DNA from: Yersinia bercovieri ATCC 43970
Lineage (GTDB): Bacteria; Pseudomonadota; Gammaproteobacteria; Enterobacterales; Enterobacteriaceae
DNA: 64,000 nucleotides
Assembly (NCBI RefSeq): GCF_013282745.1
Contig: NZ_CP054045.1
Span: forward strand, 1-64,000
Direction of reading: 5' to 3'
Shown here: positions 32,605 through 40,869 of the stretch, one piece after another
Layout of the letters: each line of letters starts with the position of its first letter
Position numbering within the stretch: position 1 is the first letter of the stretch
Notes under the pieces: generated by a model
Told to the model about the DNA's origin: nothing
The model's database searches: none
The model's input: the letters and a program-made list of their open reading frames with translations, nothing else
Position numbers and translations under genes: made by a program

Positions 32605-32877
32605 TTAAATCAACCATGTATTCCAAGATAATTCATCACATGCTGCTATTAAATTTCCATCTTGAAAATATATCGTGTAGATATCAGGGGCATTCCTGCT
32701 TGCTAAAGTGATTGAGCTTGCATTAATAAAATCTAGAGATTCAACTGTATTGGTATTTTGACCATATTCAGTTATATAACGGTAAATATCATTAAACTCG
32801 ATCATTTCATCTTTTTGATGTTCGAAAATTATTTCCCTGGCGTTTGCTGCCGCTTTTGAATTTGTCTGTTGTTCCAT
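32605..32877 (-). CDS. Module-initiated hypothetical protein 1 (90 aa)
   Basis: ATG 32877 with AGGGG upstream. The first 17 residues, MEQQTNSKAAANAREII, and everything upstream are identical to the other two modules. From residue 18 the protein is unique (FEHQKDEMIEFNDIYRYITEYG...). This is the gene-fusion pattern described for CUP elements of IncN plasmids. Cytoplasmic, function unknown. Confidence 0.75.
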   Translation of the reverse strand: MEQQTNSKAAANAREIIFEHQKDEMIEFNDIYRYITEYGQNTNTVESLDFINASSITLASRNAPDIYTIYFQDGNLIAACDELSWNTWLI

Positions 32878-33340
32878 TTGGTTTGCCCCTCTAGTGATTG
32901 ATGATTGTTTCCCCGTGTCTCGCCGCCGAAAACGCGTAGTACACCGACCAGTTAAGACGAACTGCAATAGCGACAAGAAAGCCGCAGCGCAAGCGAACGC
33001 AGTGAGTGCGAACGGGTGACGCTGGCGGCGTAAGCGAACTATTGTTGGACGTCCTGGTTGGGGTACAACAGCGGGGCGGTGAGATTCGGGGCAACAAATT
33101 TCACTGAACGTGCAAACGAAATGGGACAACCTCGGCAACGTTTCCGCGCAGCGGGGCCGGTGACGTCATTTGCGGCGCTGGCGTAGCCAGCAAGTGCCGC
33201 GTGGCGGTTTATAGCCATCAGACCCTAGCCGGAGGCCAGAAACCCGCTGGCGGGGTTCTGCGAAGCTTGGCGGGGAACCCGCTTAGCTGAGTGGAGCTGA
33301 CGATTGGCCCCACTGGGGCCATGAGCCGAAGTGTGGCCCC
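32825..33340 (-). repeat. 516-bp GC-rich upstream module, copy 1 (CUP-like)
   Basis: Covers the first 17 codons of the gene starting at 32877, its ribosome-binding site and about 460 upstream bases. The distal end has a GGCCCC...GGGGCC hairpin (about 33306-33320). Differs from copies 2 and 3 at only a few positions. GC-rich in an AT-rich neighbourhood. Confidence 0.85.
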
Positions 33341-33595
33341 AAGTATAAAATCTGCGTATTTGAAATGAAAATAATCAGGGGTAATGAAGACATCTAAGCA
33401 AAATGCATAATCCCTGATAATGAGAGAGTTAACTTATAATTGACAATACTTAATCCATAATGCACCGCCGCGCCGTAGGCGCAGCAGTGATTTATTTTAT
33501 TTTTTCGCCCTGTAGTGGTAGATCTCCAAGGCGCTTGAAATTGCTTAATGAGATATGTCTTAGCCTATAAGTTTTACTTTATATTAGCTAAAAAA
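33341..33595. other. Spacer after module copy 1
   Basis: 255 bases with no gene. A small stem GCGCC-GTA-GGCGC (33470-33482) followed by T-rich sequence may end transcripts. Nothing else recognised. Confidence 0.4.
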
Positions 33596-34450
33596 TCATA
33601 AGTGTTTAATTTTCCAAGATTCTAAAGATTCCTCTATACAATCCCAAAATAGCCCTTCATTTTTTTCTTTACTTTTTAATTCCAAAAAACCTCTAATTAA
33701 TTCCAAAATTGATTCATGAGCATCAATATCTCTTGTTTTTACCACTAAATAGACTTCATCAATAAATACATATGTATATTTACTCGTAGATAACTCATCA
33801 TTACTTTTTATTTCAAAGGCTATATATTCGCCATTATTAATTATAGTGTTATTATCAATGACTTTCAATGCTGAGTGATATTCAGCAAAGCTAATTTCTT
33901 TAATTATTCCTGTTGCTATAATAAAATCACGTTCACTTTTTAAGACAATATCCCTTACTTCACTATTTTCCCTGTATCGATAACCAACGATAGCATGACC
34001 AACTTCTTGACTCTGATTTCTAATGTAATCAGCCAAGTTATAATCAGTTCGCAATGCTACATTTGCTGAATTTTCTAATTTATTAATTTTTTCATTAATA
34101 ACATCAATTTCCTCACACGTTGTAGCTGCCGCTACCCAAAGAATCGATTTTCTATATGACTGCCCACAAAGCACTCTATCACCTTGTCTATCTATGATCT
34201 CAAAAGACATCGGCATAAAAATTGTTATATCACTTCCAATTTCATACAAGTTTTCCTTATGGATTCTTTCAATTATTTTTACAGCATCACTAATAGTTAA
34301 AGCTGTACCTAAATAATATTCAGCATACAACTTGTGCATTTTCCCATGTTCTTCACCATAGCTATATAATTTATAAGGAGTAGCAATATATTGTAGTGGC
34401 TGGTCTTTATTAGTATTTTCTGAGTCTGCCGAATTCATTTTATTGACCAT
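33596..34450 (-). CDS. Hypothetical protein (284 aa)
   Basis: GAGG lies 9 bases before ATG 34450. A mixed alpha/beta soluble protein with a Tyr-rich N-terminal region (YIATPYKLYSYGEEHGKMHKLYAEYYLG) and an acidic C-terminus ending SWKIKHL. No signal or membrane segment and no catalytic motif recognised. It lies 45 bases after the module-initiated gene at 34893-34495 and is probably co-transcribed from module copy 2. Very AT-rich. Confidence 0.7.
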   Translation of the reverse strand: MVNKMNSADSENTNKDQPLQYIATPYKLYSYGEEHGKMHKLYAEYYLGTALTISDAVKIIERIHKENLYEIGSDITIFMPMSFEIIDRQGDRVLCGQSYRKSILWVAAATTCEEIDVINEKINKLENSANVALRTDYNLADYIRNQSQEVGHAIVGYRYRENSEVRDIVLKSERDFIIATGIIKEISFAEYHSALKVIDNNTIINNGEYIAFEIKSNDELSTSKYTYVFIDEVYLVVKTRDIDAHESILELIRGFLELKSKEKNEGLFWDCIEESLESWKIKHL

Positions 34451-34494
34451 TTAATTTACCTCGTTATAGGTTTAATGTCCCGCTCAGAGTGTTA

Positions 34495-34893
34495 CTAGTC
34501 ATCTCTATCTAGCCGATACATTGCTTCCTCGAAAGCTAAATTTGTAGCTAGTGATTGACGCGCATAATCCCAAGCATTCACGCCTAGCTCACCATACATT
34601 CGCTGTGAAATAATTCGTGCTTGTAACCAATATTTAGCTATATCCCATAAGATAAGAGGCTTAGTTCGCTCCCAATCAGTCACTTCATTAACTACGTTCA
34701 TTGCTAGGCGTGTCAAAGTGCCACACACTAACTCTGCTAAGTCATACTCAGGCATTTCCTCAAAACCAAGTTGTATCAACTGCGCGACTAAAGCCCGCTG
34801 CTCGTCTACTACAGCGCTAATTTTCTGAATTTGTTGGTTTAAAATTATTTCCCTGGCGTTTGCTGCCGCTTTTGAATTTGTCTGTTGTTCCAT
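34495..34893 (-). CDS. Module-initiated hypothetical protein 2 (132 aa)
   Basis: Shares MEQQTNSKAAANAREIIL with the other module genes, then a unique helical protein (ISAVVDEQRALVAQLIQLGFEE...YWLQARIISQRMYGELG). Cytoplasmic. The unique part starts exactly where module copy 2 ends (34841). Function unknown; leading-region genes of this kind often help the plasmid establish in a new host. Confidence 0.75.
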   Translation of the reverse strand: MEQQTNSKAAANAREIILNQQIQKISAVVDEQRALVAQLIQLGFEEMPEYDLAELVCGTLTRLAMNVVNEVTDWERTKPLILWDIAKYWLQARIISQRMYGELGVNAWDYARQSLATNLAFEEAMYRLDRDD

Positions 34894-35357
34894 TTGGTTT
34901 GCCCCTCTAGTGATTGATGATTGTTTCCCCGTGTCTCGCCGCCGAAAACGCGTAGTACACCGACCAGTTAAGACGAACTGCAATAGCGACAAGAAAGCCG
35001 CAGCGCAAGCGAACGCAGTGAGTGCGAACGGGTGACGCTGGCGGCGTAAGCGAACTATTGTTGGGCGTCCTGGTTGGGGTACAACAGCGGGGCGGTGAGA
35101 TTCGGGGCAACAAATTTCACTGAACGTGCAAACGAAATGGGACAACTTCGGCAACGTCTCCGCGCAGCGGGGCCGGTGACGTCATTTGCGGCGCTGGCGT
35201 AGCCAGCAAGTGCCGCGTGGCGGTTTATAGCCATCAGACCCTAGCCGGAGGCCAGAAACCCGCTGGCGGGGTTCTGCGAAGCTTGGCGGGGAACCCGCTT
35301 AGCTGAGTGGGGCTGACGATTGGCCCCAGCTGGGGCCATGAGCCGAAGTGTGGCCCC
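34841..35357 (-). repeat. 517-bp GC-rich upstream module, copy 2 (CUP-like)
   Basis: Near-identical to copies 1 and 3. The distal hairpin centre here reads GGCCCC-AGCT-GGGGCC. No gene lies in the 475-base interval to the toxin-antitoxin pair apart from this module. Confidence 0.85.
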
Positions 35358-35368
35358 TGATTTAAGTA

Positions 35369-35671
35369 TTATTGATTAGCAGGCAATTGGAAAACAAAAG
35401 TACCACCTAGGGCGGCGGCATAACGGCTTAATGTTGCCAAATTTGGCACACTCCCGCCATTTTCCATGCGGCTAATATTTTGCTTCTGTGTTCCAATTTT
35501 CTGAGCAACATCTTGCTGAGTAAGATGCAAAGCCTTCCGCGCATCTTTTAACTGTTGCATTAAAGCCTTACGGATCTGGATTTCGTTATAGGCTTCAAGT
35601 GTTGCACTATCTTCTAAAAGCAGGGCTTTAGCTTCAGAAAATGGAATGATATCGAGATCATGATCAGACAT
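35369..35671 (-). CDS. HigA-type XRE antitoxin (100 aa)
   Basis: C-terminal helix-turn-helix (ARKALHLTQQDVAQKIGTQKQNISRMENGGSVPNLATLSRYAAALGG, residues 42-88) with a short N-terminal helix that would contact the toxin. Start overlaps the toxin stop by 8 bases. Two operators lie upstream of the toxin. The toxin-first order is typical of higBA. Confidence 0.88.
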   Translation of the reverse strand: MSDHDLDIIPFSEAKALLLEDSATLEAYNEIQIRKALMQQLKDARKALHLTQQDVAQKIGTQKQNISRMENGGSVPNLATLSRYAAALGGTFVFQLPANQ

Positions 35672-35996
35672 TTTTCAGGCTCCGTTTAATATCGTTCATT
35701 CGTTGATAAGCTAATTCAAGAGACGGCTTTGGAGTTTTTTGGGTTTTCTTGTGCAAGACGTGGACAACGTAAAACTGTTTCCCAACCGTAAAAAAGAAAA
35801 ACCCTCTTGCTATCCCTTCCTGAGCACTGACTCTTAACTCCTTAAGTCCATTTCCAACATCCCTAACCTTTGGCTCTTTCAGGTTTGTACCTAACTGCTC
35901 CAGTTCTTCTATGGCCTCAATCATTTCAGCTTTAAGGCCAGTGGGAAGTTTGGATAACTCTTTAAGAGCCACTTTTATAATGTTTGCTGAAAACAT
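35664..35996 (-). CDS. RelE/HigB-superfamily toxin (110 aa)
   Basis: Contains VALKELSKLPTGLKAEMIEAIEEL, the LKELRVSAQEGIARGFFFFTVGKQFYVVHVLHKKTQKTP core (Arg, Lys and the hydrophobic strand pattern of phage Gp49/HigB-like proteins) and a C-terminal helix. Members cleave mRNA on the ribosome; the XRE partner neutralises it. Likely serves plasmid maintenance. Confidence 0.88.
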   Translation of the reverse strand: MFSANIIKVALKELSKLPTGLKAEMIEAIEELEQLGTNLKEPKVRDVGNGLKELRVSAQEGIARGFFFFTVGKQFYVVHVLHKKTQKTPKPSLELAYQRMNDIKRSLKNV

Positions 35997-36009
35997 ATTA
36001 TTCGTCCAT

Positions 36010-36027
36010 GTAATCCAATAAGATTAC
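36010..36027. promoter_or_regulatory. TA operator 1
   Basis: GTAATC-CAATAA-GATTAC, 14 bases before the toxin start. Confidence 0.75.
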
Positions 36028-36045
36028 TTTAGCACAAAAGGAAAA

Positions 36046-36063
36046 GTAATCCAACTAGATTAC
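36046..36063. promoter_or_regulatory. TA operator 2
   Basis: GTAATC-CAACTA-GATTAC; 36 bases from operator 1, same arms, changed spacer. Confidence 0.75.
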
Positions 36064-36115
36064 TTTAATGTAAGATAATTTTCCGGCTTCAACCTAAGTA
36101 ATCAATGTTGCTACT

Positions 36116-36133
36116 TTTTGTGCATGCACAAAA
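36116..36133. promoter_or_regulatory. Dispersed 18-bp palindrome, copy 4 (exact)
   Basis: Between the toxin promoter and the end of the ArdC-like gene, directly next to that gene's terminator hairpin. Confidence 0.75.
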
Positions 36134-36135
36134 TT

Positions 36136-36153
36136 GGAGGGGTTGCCCCCTCC
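36136..36153 (-). terminator. Terminator of the ArdC-like gene
   Basis: GGAGGGG-TTG-CCCCCTCC; on the minus strand it is followed by AATTTTG from the adjoining palindrome. Confidence 0.65.
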
Positions 36154-36158
36154 TACAT

Positions 36159-37544
36159 TTAGAAGGTTTTTTGTAATTCGGCTATCAGATACTTAGTAGA
36201 AGCCAGTGCGTTGCCGGTGATTTTTCTTACCCATGAATTATTACGTGTAGGGCTAAAATTAAATGAGTAACGCCTCATCAGCTTGCAGATTTCCGCAGAC
36301 GGTTTAGCATCAAATTTGATTAGAATTCTGTTTTCATCCATATCATAGGTGACAGCAAAACCATTGAATTCTTGCATGGCCGGCACATCTATTGTTCTAA
36401 CTTTTTTCAGCTCATTTAAGCGTTTTTCTGTTGCTTTAATTCTTTGATTACTGTTTGTCAGTTGATAGGATGCAAAACCTATAACCCCCATGCAATCTGG
36501 CTTTAATGATGCATTAATAGATGCTTCGCTAAACCCAATTTCAAACAAACTCAACCGCTTACTTTCATCATCTGATTTTGAACGAATTACCTTATTAGCC
36601 GCAATCATTTGGCTATGTGCCTTTTTCTGTTTGGCTAATTTTTCCTCTAACTTCTCAATCGCGCTAGGATCATCACTTGATATACCAGCAGAACCGACCG
36701 CCGCCGCCCGACGATCGTAATATTCAGCTTTTTCACTAAGGGCTACAGACTGCCCCATTTTATTCCAACTCTTATCTAACGCGGCACGGTGGCGACGTTC
36801 TGAATGATGTCCTACTAAAATAGGCTGTCCAAAAGGGATCATTTCCGTTAACCGGTGACTTTGCTCATATGCTTCATTACTCAATCGGCGACTTTTAAGC
36901 GCCCGACTCTCTAGGCGGTCGCGCTTTTCCTCTAATCGCTGTTCATAACTGTTAGGCAAATTATCTAAGCGAGCTGCTTTCTGCGCTGCAATTTCATCGC
37001 TGATATAGGCATAGTGATGATTTAAATCATCGACTAATTTTTGTGCGTGTTCTTTATTCAGCACTTTACCAATCTGCACCCGATGCCCTGTTAATAACTC
37101 CGCGTAAATATATGAATCAAAATAGGAAACTGAAGTCAGAAATGAAAATTTTCCACTGATATTTTCAGGTAAAGGAAAATCTATCCCCTTAAACATGTGG
37201 GCTTCTGGCTGAGCTTCTGGCTGGCTCTGAGGATCAGATAAAAGTTGAGTCTGAGAAATATGGAATACCCGTGTTTTTTGAGGTTTGCTAACGTCTTTTT
37301 CCTCTCCTGTTTCTGGGTCTATTTTTTTGCAATGAATAACAGTACAAATAGCTATTCCACGCTCACCTTTTTTAACTACACGGCCCAACGCTTTCCATGC
37401 GTTAAATGTAAATACATTCTCACGAGGTTTTATTTCTTCAACCTCTATTCCCCGTTCTAAAAAACCATCTATGATGGCTTTATAATTAGCTGTGCTTTGG
37501 TTGCTGACTGCACGAGTTAATGATTCAATCTGTAATTCTTTCAT
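36159..37544 (-). CDS. ArdC-like/DUF3560 protein (461 aa)
   Basis: Residues 15-75 (YKAIIDGFLERG...FTFNAWKALGRVVKKGERGIAICTVI) resemble the N-terminal ssDNA-binding domain of ArdC antirestriction proteins. Residues about 190-330 (IPFGQPILVGHHSERRHRAALDKSWNKMGQSVALSEKAEYYDRRA) match DUF3560. A C-terminal region with NSWVRKIT follows. ArdC-type proteins protect incoming single-stranded DNA from restriction. Its mRNA leader carries the ATTACC operator and the CCGGAG hairpin element shared with four other genes. Confidence 0.75.
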   Translation of the reverse strand: MKELQIESLTRAVSNQSTANYKAIIDGFLERGIEVEEIKPRENVFTFNAWKALGRVVKKGERGIAICTVIHCKKIDPETGEEKDVSKPQKTRVFHISQTQLLSDPQSQPEAQPEAHMFKGIDFPLPENISGKFSFLTSVSYFDSYIYAELLTGHRVQIGKVLNKEHAQKLVDDLNHHYAYISDEIAAQKAARLDNLPNSYEQRLEEKRDRLESRALKSRRLSNEAYEQSHRLTEMIPFGQPILVGHHSERRHRAALDKSWNKMGQSVALSEKAEYYDRRAAAVGSAGISSDDPSAIEKLEEKLAKQKKAHSQMIAANKVIRSKSDDESKRLSLFEIGFSEASINASLKPDCMGVIGFASYQLTNSNQRIKATEKRLNELKKVRTIDVPAMQEFNGFAVTYDMDENRILIKFDAKPSAEICKLMRRYSFNFSPTRNNSWVRKITGNALASTKYLIAELQKTF

Positions 37545-37577
37545 TATTATTACTCCGGTTATGGGCGATTACCCTAC
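37545..37577 (-). promoter_or_regulatory. CCGGAG leader hairpin, copy 1
   Basis: On the minus strand: stem GGGT-AATC-GCCC, then ATAACCGGAG, then the start codon after TAATAATA. T-G wobble closes the loop. Confidence 0.6.
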
Positions 37578-37578
37578 T

Positions 37579-37616
37579 AGCTGTAATATTACCATGTAAA
37601 TGGTAATATTACAGCT
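37579..37616. promoter_or_regulatory. ATTACC-N8-GGTAAT operator, copy 1, within a 17-bp-arm inverted repeat
   Basis: Arms AGCTGTAATATTACCAT and its reverse complement around GTAA. This is the most symmetric member of the family; the core is 37588-37607. Confidence 0.75.
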
Positions 37617-37655
37617 TTAATTTAAACTTTAGTTACATTACGCCTAACTTAAAAA

Positions 37656-37994
37656 TTAACCATAAGAAGAATATGAAACTGGTTTATTATCATATTTAAG
37701 ATGCGCATTTTCAGAATCACAGATTCTGACTAATACCCCATCGCCATTGTCTTTCACTCGCCGAGTAAATTTATCACCTTTAAAATCATTTAATATAAAC
37801 TGCTTTTCGCCAGAAAAATTAGAACCATGTGAAATAATTTCTGAGCGTATTTCACAAAGAACAACGGTAGACTTTCCCTTTACTTCGGTAACCTGATAAT
37901 AATTTACGTTTGTTTGTTCATATCCCCAAACTGAATAGAACACATCATCTACATTTATTTTATTTTTGCCCACAGTGATTGATTTTGTAGTCAT
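37656..37994 (-). CDS. Hypothetical protein (112 aa)
   Basis: A beta-rich small protein (ITVGKNKINVDDVFYSVWGYEQTNVNYYQVTEVKG) with charged loops and a Tyr/Ser tail. No signal peptide. It has its own ATTACC operator and CCGGAG leader element, so it belongs to the same regulon as the ArdC-like and methyltransferase genes. The family is not recognised. Confidence 0.65.
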   Translation of the reverse strand: MTTKSITVGKNKINVDDVFYSVWGYEQTNVNYYQVTEVKGKSTVVLCEIRSEIISHGSNFSGEKQFILNDFKGDKFTRRVKDNGDGVLVRICDSENAHLKYDNKPVSYSSYG

Positions 37995-37996
37995 TT

Positions 37997-38024
37997 GTAT
38001 ATCTCCGGTTATGGGTGAATACCC
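37997..38024 (-). promoter_or_regulatory. CCGGAG leader hairpin, copy 2
   Basis: Minus strand: GGGT-ATTC-ACCC, then ATAACCGGAGAT. All four stem pairs are Watson-Crick. Confidence 0.6.
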
Positions 38025-38033
38025 TAGATATAT

Positions 38034-38053
38034 ATTACCACATATAAGGTAAT
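38034..38053. promoter_or_regulatory. ATTACC-N8-GGTAAT operator, copy 2
   Basis: ATTACC ACATATAA GGTAAT, 40 bases before the start at 37994. Confidence 0.7.
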
Positions 38054-38138
38054 AATCAAATGTATGATTTTAATATACGTTAGCGCTAACGTTTTTATTT
38101 TACTGAACTTAATTTGAAGGGGTAAACCCCCTCCAAAA

Positions 38139-38156
38139 TTTTGTGCATGCACAAAC
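38139..38156. promoter_or_regulatory. Dispersed 18-bp palindrome, copy 5 (last base differs)
   Basis: TTTTGTGCATGCACAAAC, overlapping the end of the methyltransferase gene and next to a GGGG...CCCC terminator-like stem (38119-38133), the same pairing of elements as copy 4. Confidence 0.65.
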
Positions 38157-39556
38157 TAAGCGACTTTTAGAAGGTGTGGCTGCCCCTTGAGGGCCTTGAT
38201 CATACTTTTAGCTAACGCTGCAAATGCTGCATAAAAGGCAGAATATACAACTCCTTGCCCTAAAACCTCATGTGTTAAGGTATTAGATAAGCGCGGATTT
38301 AGGTATTTTTCAGGGAAATCTTTTACTCTGGCGTGTTCAACAGGCGTTAACAGACGCGATAAGTGAGGATTAGTAGGATGCTTAATGAAAGGCTCAGTTG
38401 AGCGCCCTTTATGATACCCGCGCCCGATAGTACCGCACTTATTATTATCACCGGTCAAAAGCTGGCGCTTGAATCCCTTACCAGCCTTTAGATCACGAAT
38501 TTCTTTATCCGCAAGATATGAATATTCTTTCCATGCGGTATGGTCATCTGCAATAGGTTCAAAAATATCATTTAATGTTTGAATGCACTCTTTTTTATAA
38601 AACGCTATCTCATCATCGAAATAAGAAACAACATTAGTTAGCCCCACTGACACACCAATAACTAACATACGCTTTCTTTCTTCAATTGAACCGTAATCAC
38701 GGCTATCTATAATAACTTCATGCAAGGCATACCCTAAATGGTTTGCTACACTGCGAATTACAGCCATACTCTCAGTATTAAGATACTCACATACATTTTC
38801 AATGACAAAAGCCGCTGGGTTACTTGACTCTAGAAACTTGAGAAAATAAAAAAACATGCTGCCAGCATCGGGATGTTCTTCAGCTGAAGCTAGCTTGTTT
38901 TTTGTTCTTCCTGATTTGCTTGCACCTGTGCATGGAATACCAGCAAATAAGAGGTCTACTTTCATTTTATTTTTAATGTCAACATCTTGGATTGCAGACT
39001 CAATAATAATACTTTCTGCATCGAACATATCAGGATTCATTTCTATTGATGCATCAATGTATTTTCTTTCTCTCTCTACGATAACTGAATTTTTCAGCTT
39101 AATGCCATTTGATTTAAATCCATCATGTGCAGATCTCGCTAGAACACCGTAACCATAGAATAACTCACATACATTCATTGTTTCGCTAGCGTTAATTTTA
39201 TTTAAAAAGGTTTCTTCACGCTGTTTGATCCGATTACGTAAGTGATGGCTTGTAATAACAATTTTTTGTGACGTCACAACAACACGAATTAATTGATCTT
39301 GCTCGAAAAAATCAATCATAGACTTACAACGAACGCTTGTAACTTCAATGACAGGATCAGCCCTTTCTCCTTTCATTCTGCGACTAACACTGTATTCACC
39401 ATCATTGCACTTAGTGATAATGATAGAATCTTCATTTGTGATAATACTGTATGAGTCATTAGGTTGAAAGCCGTTACGTGATAATTTACCGCCCTCAAGC
39501 CAGATTCTTAAATTACCCTTATTCTCGCCAATTTTACTATTAATAATAGTTGTCAT
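38156..39556 (-). CDS. C5 cytosine DNA methyltransferase (466 aa)
   Basis: The first ~130 residues are extra. Then motif I (MNVCELFYGYGVLARS), motif IV AGIPCTGASKSG with the catalytic Cys near residue 209, motif VI FVIENV, motif VIII-like region ERKRMLVIGV, and C-terminal motifs LTPVEHARVKDFP and GQGVVYSAFYAAFAAL. No restriction endonuclease lies beside it, so it is an orphan that probably protects the incoming plasmid from host restriction. It shares regulatory leader elements with the ArdC-like gene. Target sequence unknown. Confidence 0.92.
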   Translation of the reverse strand: MTTIINSKIGENKGNLRIWLEGGKLSRNGFQPNDSYSIITNEDSIIITKCNDGEYSVSRRMKGERADPVIEVTSVRCKSMIDFFEQDQLIRVVVTSQKIVITSHHLRNRIKQREETFLNKINASETMNVCELFYGYGVLARSAHDGFKSNGIKLKNSVIVERERKYIDASIEMNPDMFDAESIIIESAIQDVDIKNKMKVDLLFAGIPCTGASKSGRTKNKLASAEEHPDAGSMFFYFLKFLESSNPAAFVIENVCEYLNTESMAVIRSVANHLGYALHEVIIDSRDYGSIEERKRMLVIGVSVGLTNVVSYFDDEIAFYKKECIQTLNDIFEPIADDHTAWKEYSYLADKEIRDLKAGKGFKRQLLTGDNNKCGTIGRGYHKGRSTEPFIKHPTNPHLSRLLTPVEHARVKDFPEKYLNPRLSNTLTHEVLGQGVVYSAFYAAFAALAKSMIKALKGQPHLLKVA

Positions 39557-39557
39557 T

Positions 39558-39584
39558 TTATCTCCGGTTGTGGGTTATCACCCT
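39558..39584 (-). promoter_or_regulatory. CCGGAG leader hairpin, copy 3
   Basis: Minus strand: GGGT-GATA-ACCC, then ACAACCGGAGAT. Loop sequence differs from the other copies while the stem is kept. Confidence 0.6.
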
Positions 39585-39594
39585 ATATATCAAT

Positions 39595-39614
39595 ATTGTC
39601 ATTTAAAAGGTAAT
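39595..39614. promoter_or_regulatory. ATTACC-N8-GGTAAT operator, copy 3 (two mismatches)
   Basis: ATTGTC ATTTAAAA GGTAAT before the methyltransferase gene. Confidence 0.55.
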
Positions 39615-39660
39615 AAATAAAGATCGGTTAAGCGACCTTTATTTGTTTTAGTGATTATTA

Positions 39661-39951
39661 TTATTCAGTTAATAGGTCAACTGATGTGTCCATTGTAAGA
39701 AACCAATCAGCTAAAAAAAGATTTTTATTTCCAAAGTCCTGCTTAAAATCTTGTAATGAAATCCCGTAAGATATAAGCATTCGCCCCATATCAACTACTG
39801 ATTGTAGAATATTTATCTTTGGTTTTTCCTCGTCGTAACAATAAATAAAATTATCAACAATAGTGAATAAAAGTGAGGTATTAGGGTAACGGTGATATAT
39901 GTCACCATTGTTATGTACATAAGTATCAGCAATGATTTTTTTATTAACCAT
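39661..39951 (-). CDS. Hypothetical protein (96 aa)
   Basis: A soluble mixed-structure protein (SLLFTIVDNFIYCYDEEKPKINILQSVVDMGRMLISYGISLQDFKQDFG). The family is not recognised. It begins 9 bases after the stop of the gene at 40140-39961, so the two are co-transcribed, probably from module copy 3. Confidence 0.6.
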   Translation of the reverse strand: MVNKKIIADTYVHNNGDIYHRYPNTSLLFTIVDNFIYCYDEEKPKINILQSVVDMGRMLISYGISLQDFKQDFGNKNLFLADWFLTMDTSVDLLTE

Positions 39952-39960
39952 ATTTATAGT

Positions 39961-40140
39961 CTACCCATGAGTTTTTATTTTGTTTTCATTGGTGAATGAT
40001 TTATTGGCTTGTCTCACTTTATCCATAACTAAACTAAATTCTTTTCCGCTTATTGGTGGCAGTTTAAAAGACTCTTTAACGTCACCATTAATACTATTTA
40101 CAATCAGAGAAACTAATGATTCAATACGTTCAGATGTCAT
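39961..40140 (-). CDS. Small helical hypothetical protein (59 aa)
   Basis: ATG 40140 has GGAG 9 bases upstream; a TTG two codons earlier is less likely. Helical throughout (SERIESLVSLIVNSINGDVKESF...MDKVRQANKSF). The family is not recognised. Confidence 0.6.
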   Translation of the reverse strand: MTSERIESLVSLIVNSINGDVKESFKLPPISGKEFSLVMDKVRQANKSFTNENKIKTHG

Positions 40141-40221
40141 ATACAACTCCTATTCAACTGTATGTGATATTTGCCTGACACGTTGCAACCGTGTCAGGCA
40201 CCATCTTTTTTCACTTCTGGT

Positions 40222-40278
40222 TTATAAAATTATTTCCCTGGCGTTTGCTGCCGCTTTTGAATTTGTCTGTTGTTCCAT
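40222..40278 (-). CDS. 18-aa module-encoded leader peptide
   Basis: In module copy 3 the shared MEQQTNSKAAANAREIIL reading frame meets a stop right after the module ends, so only an 18-residue peptide is made. It may be a remnant whose fused gene was lost, or a translated leader for the gene at 40140. Same ribosome-binding site as the other modules. Confidence 0.5.
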   Translation of the reverse strand: MEQQTNSKAAANAREIIL

Positions 40279-40741
40279 TTGGTTTGCCCCTCTAGTGATT
40301 GATGATTGTTTCCCCGTGTCTCGCCGCCGAAAACGCGTAGTACACCGACCAGTTAAGACGAACTGCAATAGCGACAAGAAAGCCGCAGCGCAAGCGAACG
40401 CAGTGAGTGCGAACGGGTGACGCTGGCGGCGTAAGCGAACTATTGTTGGGCGTCCTGGTTGGGGTACAACAGCGGGGCGGTGAGATTCGGGGCAACAAAT
40501 TTCACTGAACGTGCAAACGAAATGGGACAACCTCGGCAACGTCTCCGCGCAGCGGGGTCGATGACGTCATTTGCGGCGCTGGCGTAGCCAGCAAGTGCCG
40601 CGTGGCGGTTTATAGCCATCAGACCCTAGCCGAAGGCCAGAAACCCGCTCGCGGGGTTCTGCGAAGCTTGGCGGGGAACCCGCTTAGCTGAGTGGAGCTG
40701 ACGATTGGCCCCTGCTGGGGCCATGAGCCGAAGGTGGCCCC
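40226..40741 (-). repeat. 516-bp GC-rich upstream module, copy 3 (CUP-like)
   Basis: Near-identical to copies 1 and 2; distal hairpin centre reads GGCCCC-TGCT-GGGGCC. The 591-base interval before the next gene holds only this module plus about 130 bases of spacer. Confidence 0.85.
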
Positions 40742-40869
40742 GTCTCATGCGCAATAGCTGTAACAACCAGACTCAATACGACAACACAACATAGCGCCCT
40801 GACGTTTTAAGCTATATATTGATGCATGAAACGATTGAAATAAATTAAGTTTATAATAAGGATATTTAC

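Noticed and set aside
32878..33138. 87-codon N-terminal extension of the module-initiated proteins
   Set aside because: The frame is open in all three modules, but these are near-identical copies so this is not independent support. The ATG at 32877 has a good ribosome-binding site, and a second frame is equally open because of GC-rich content.
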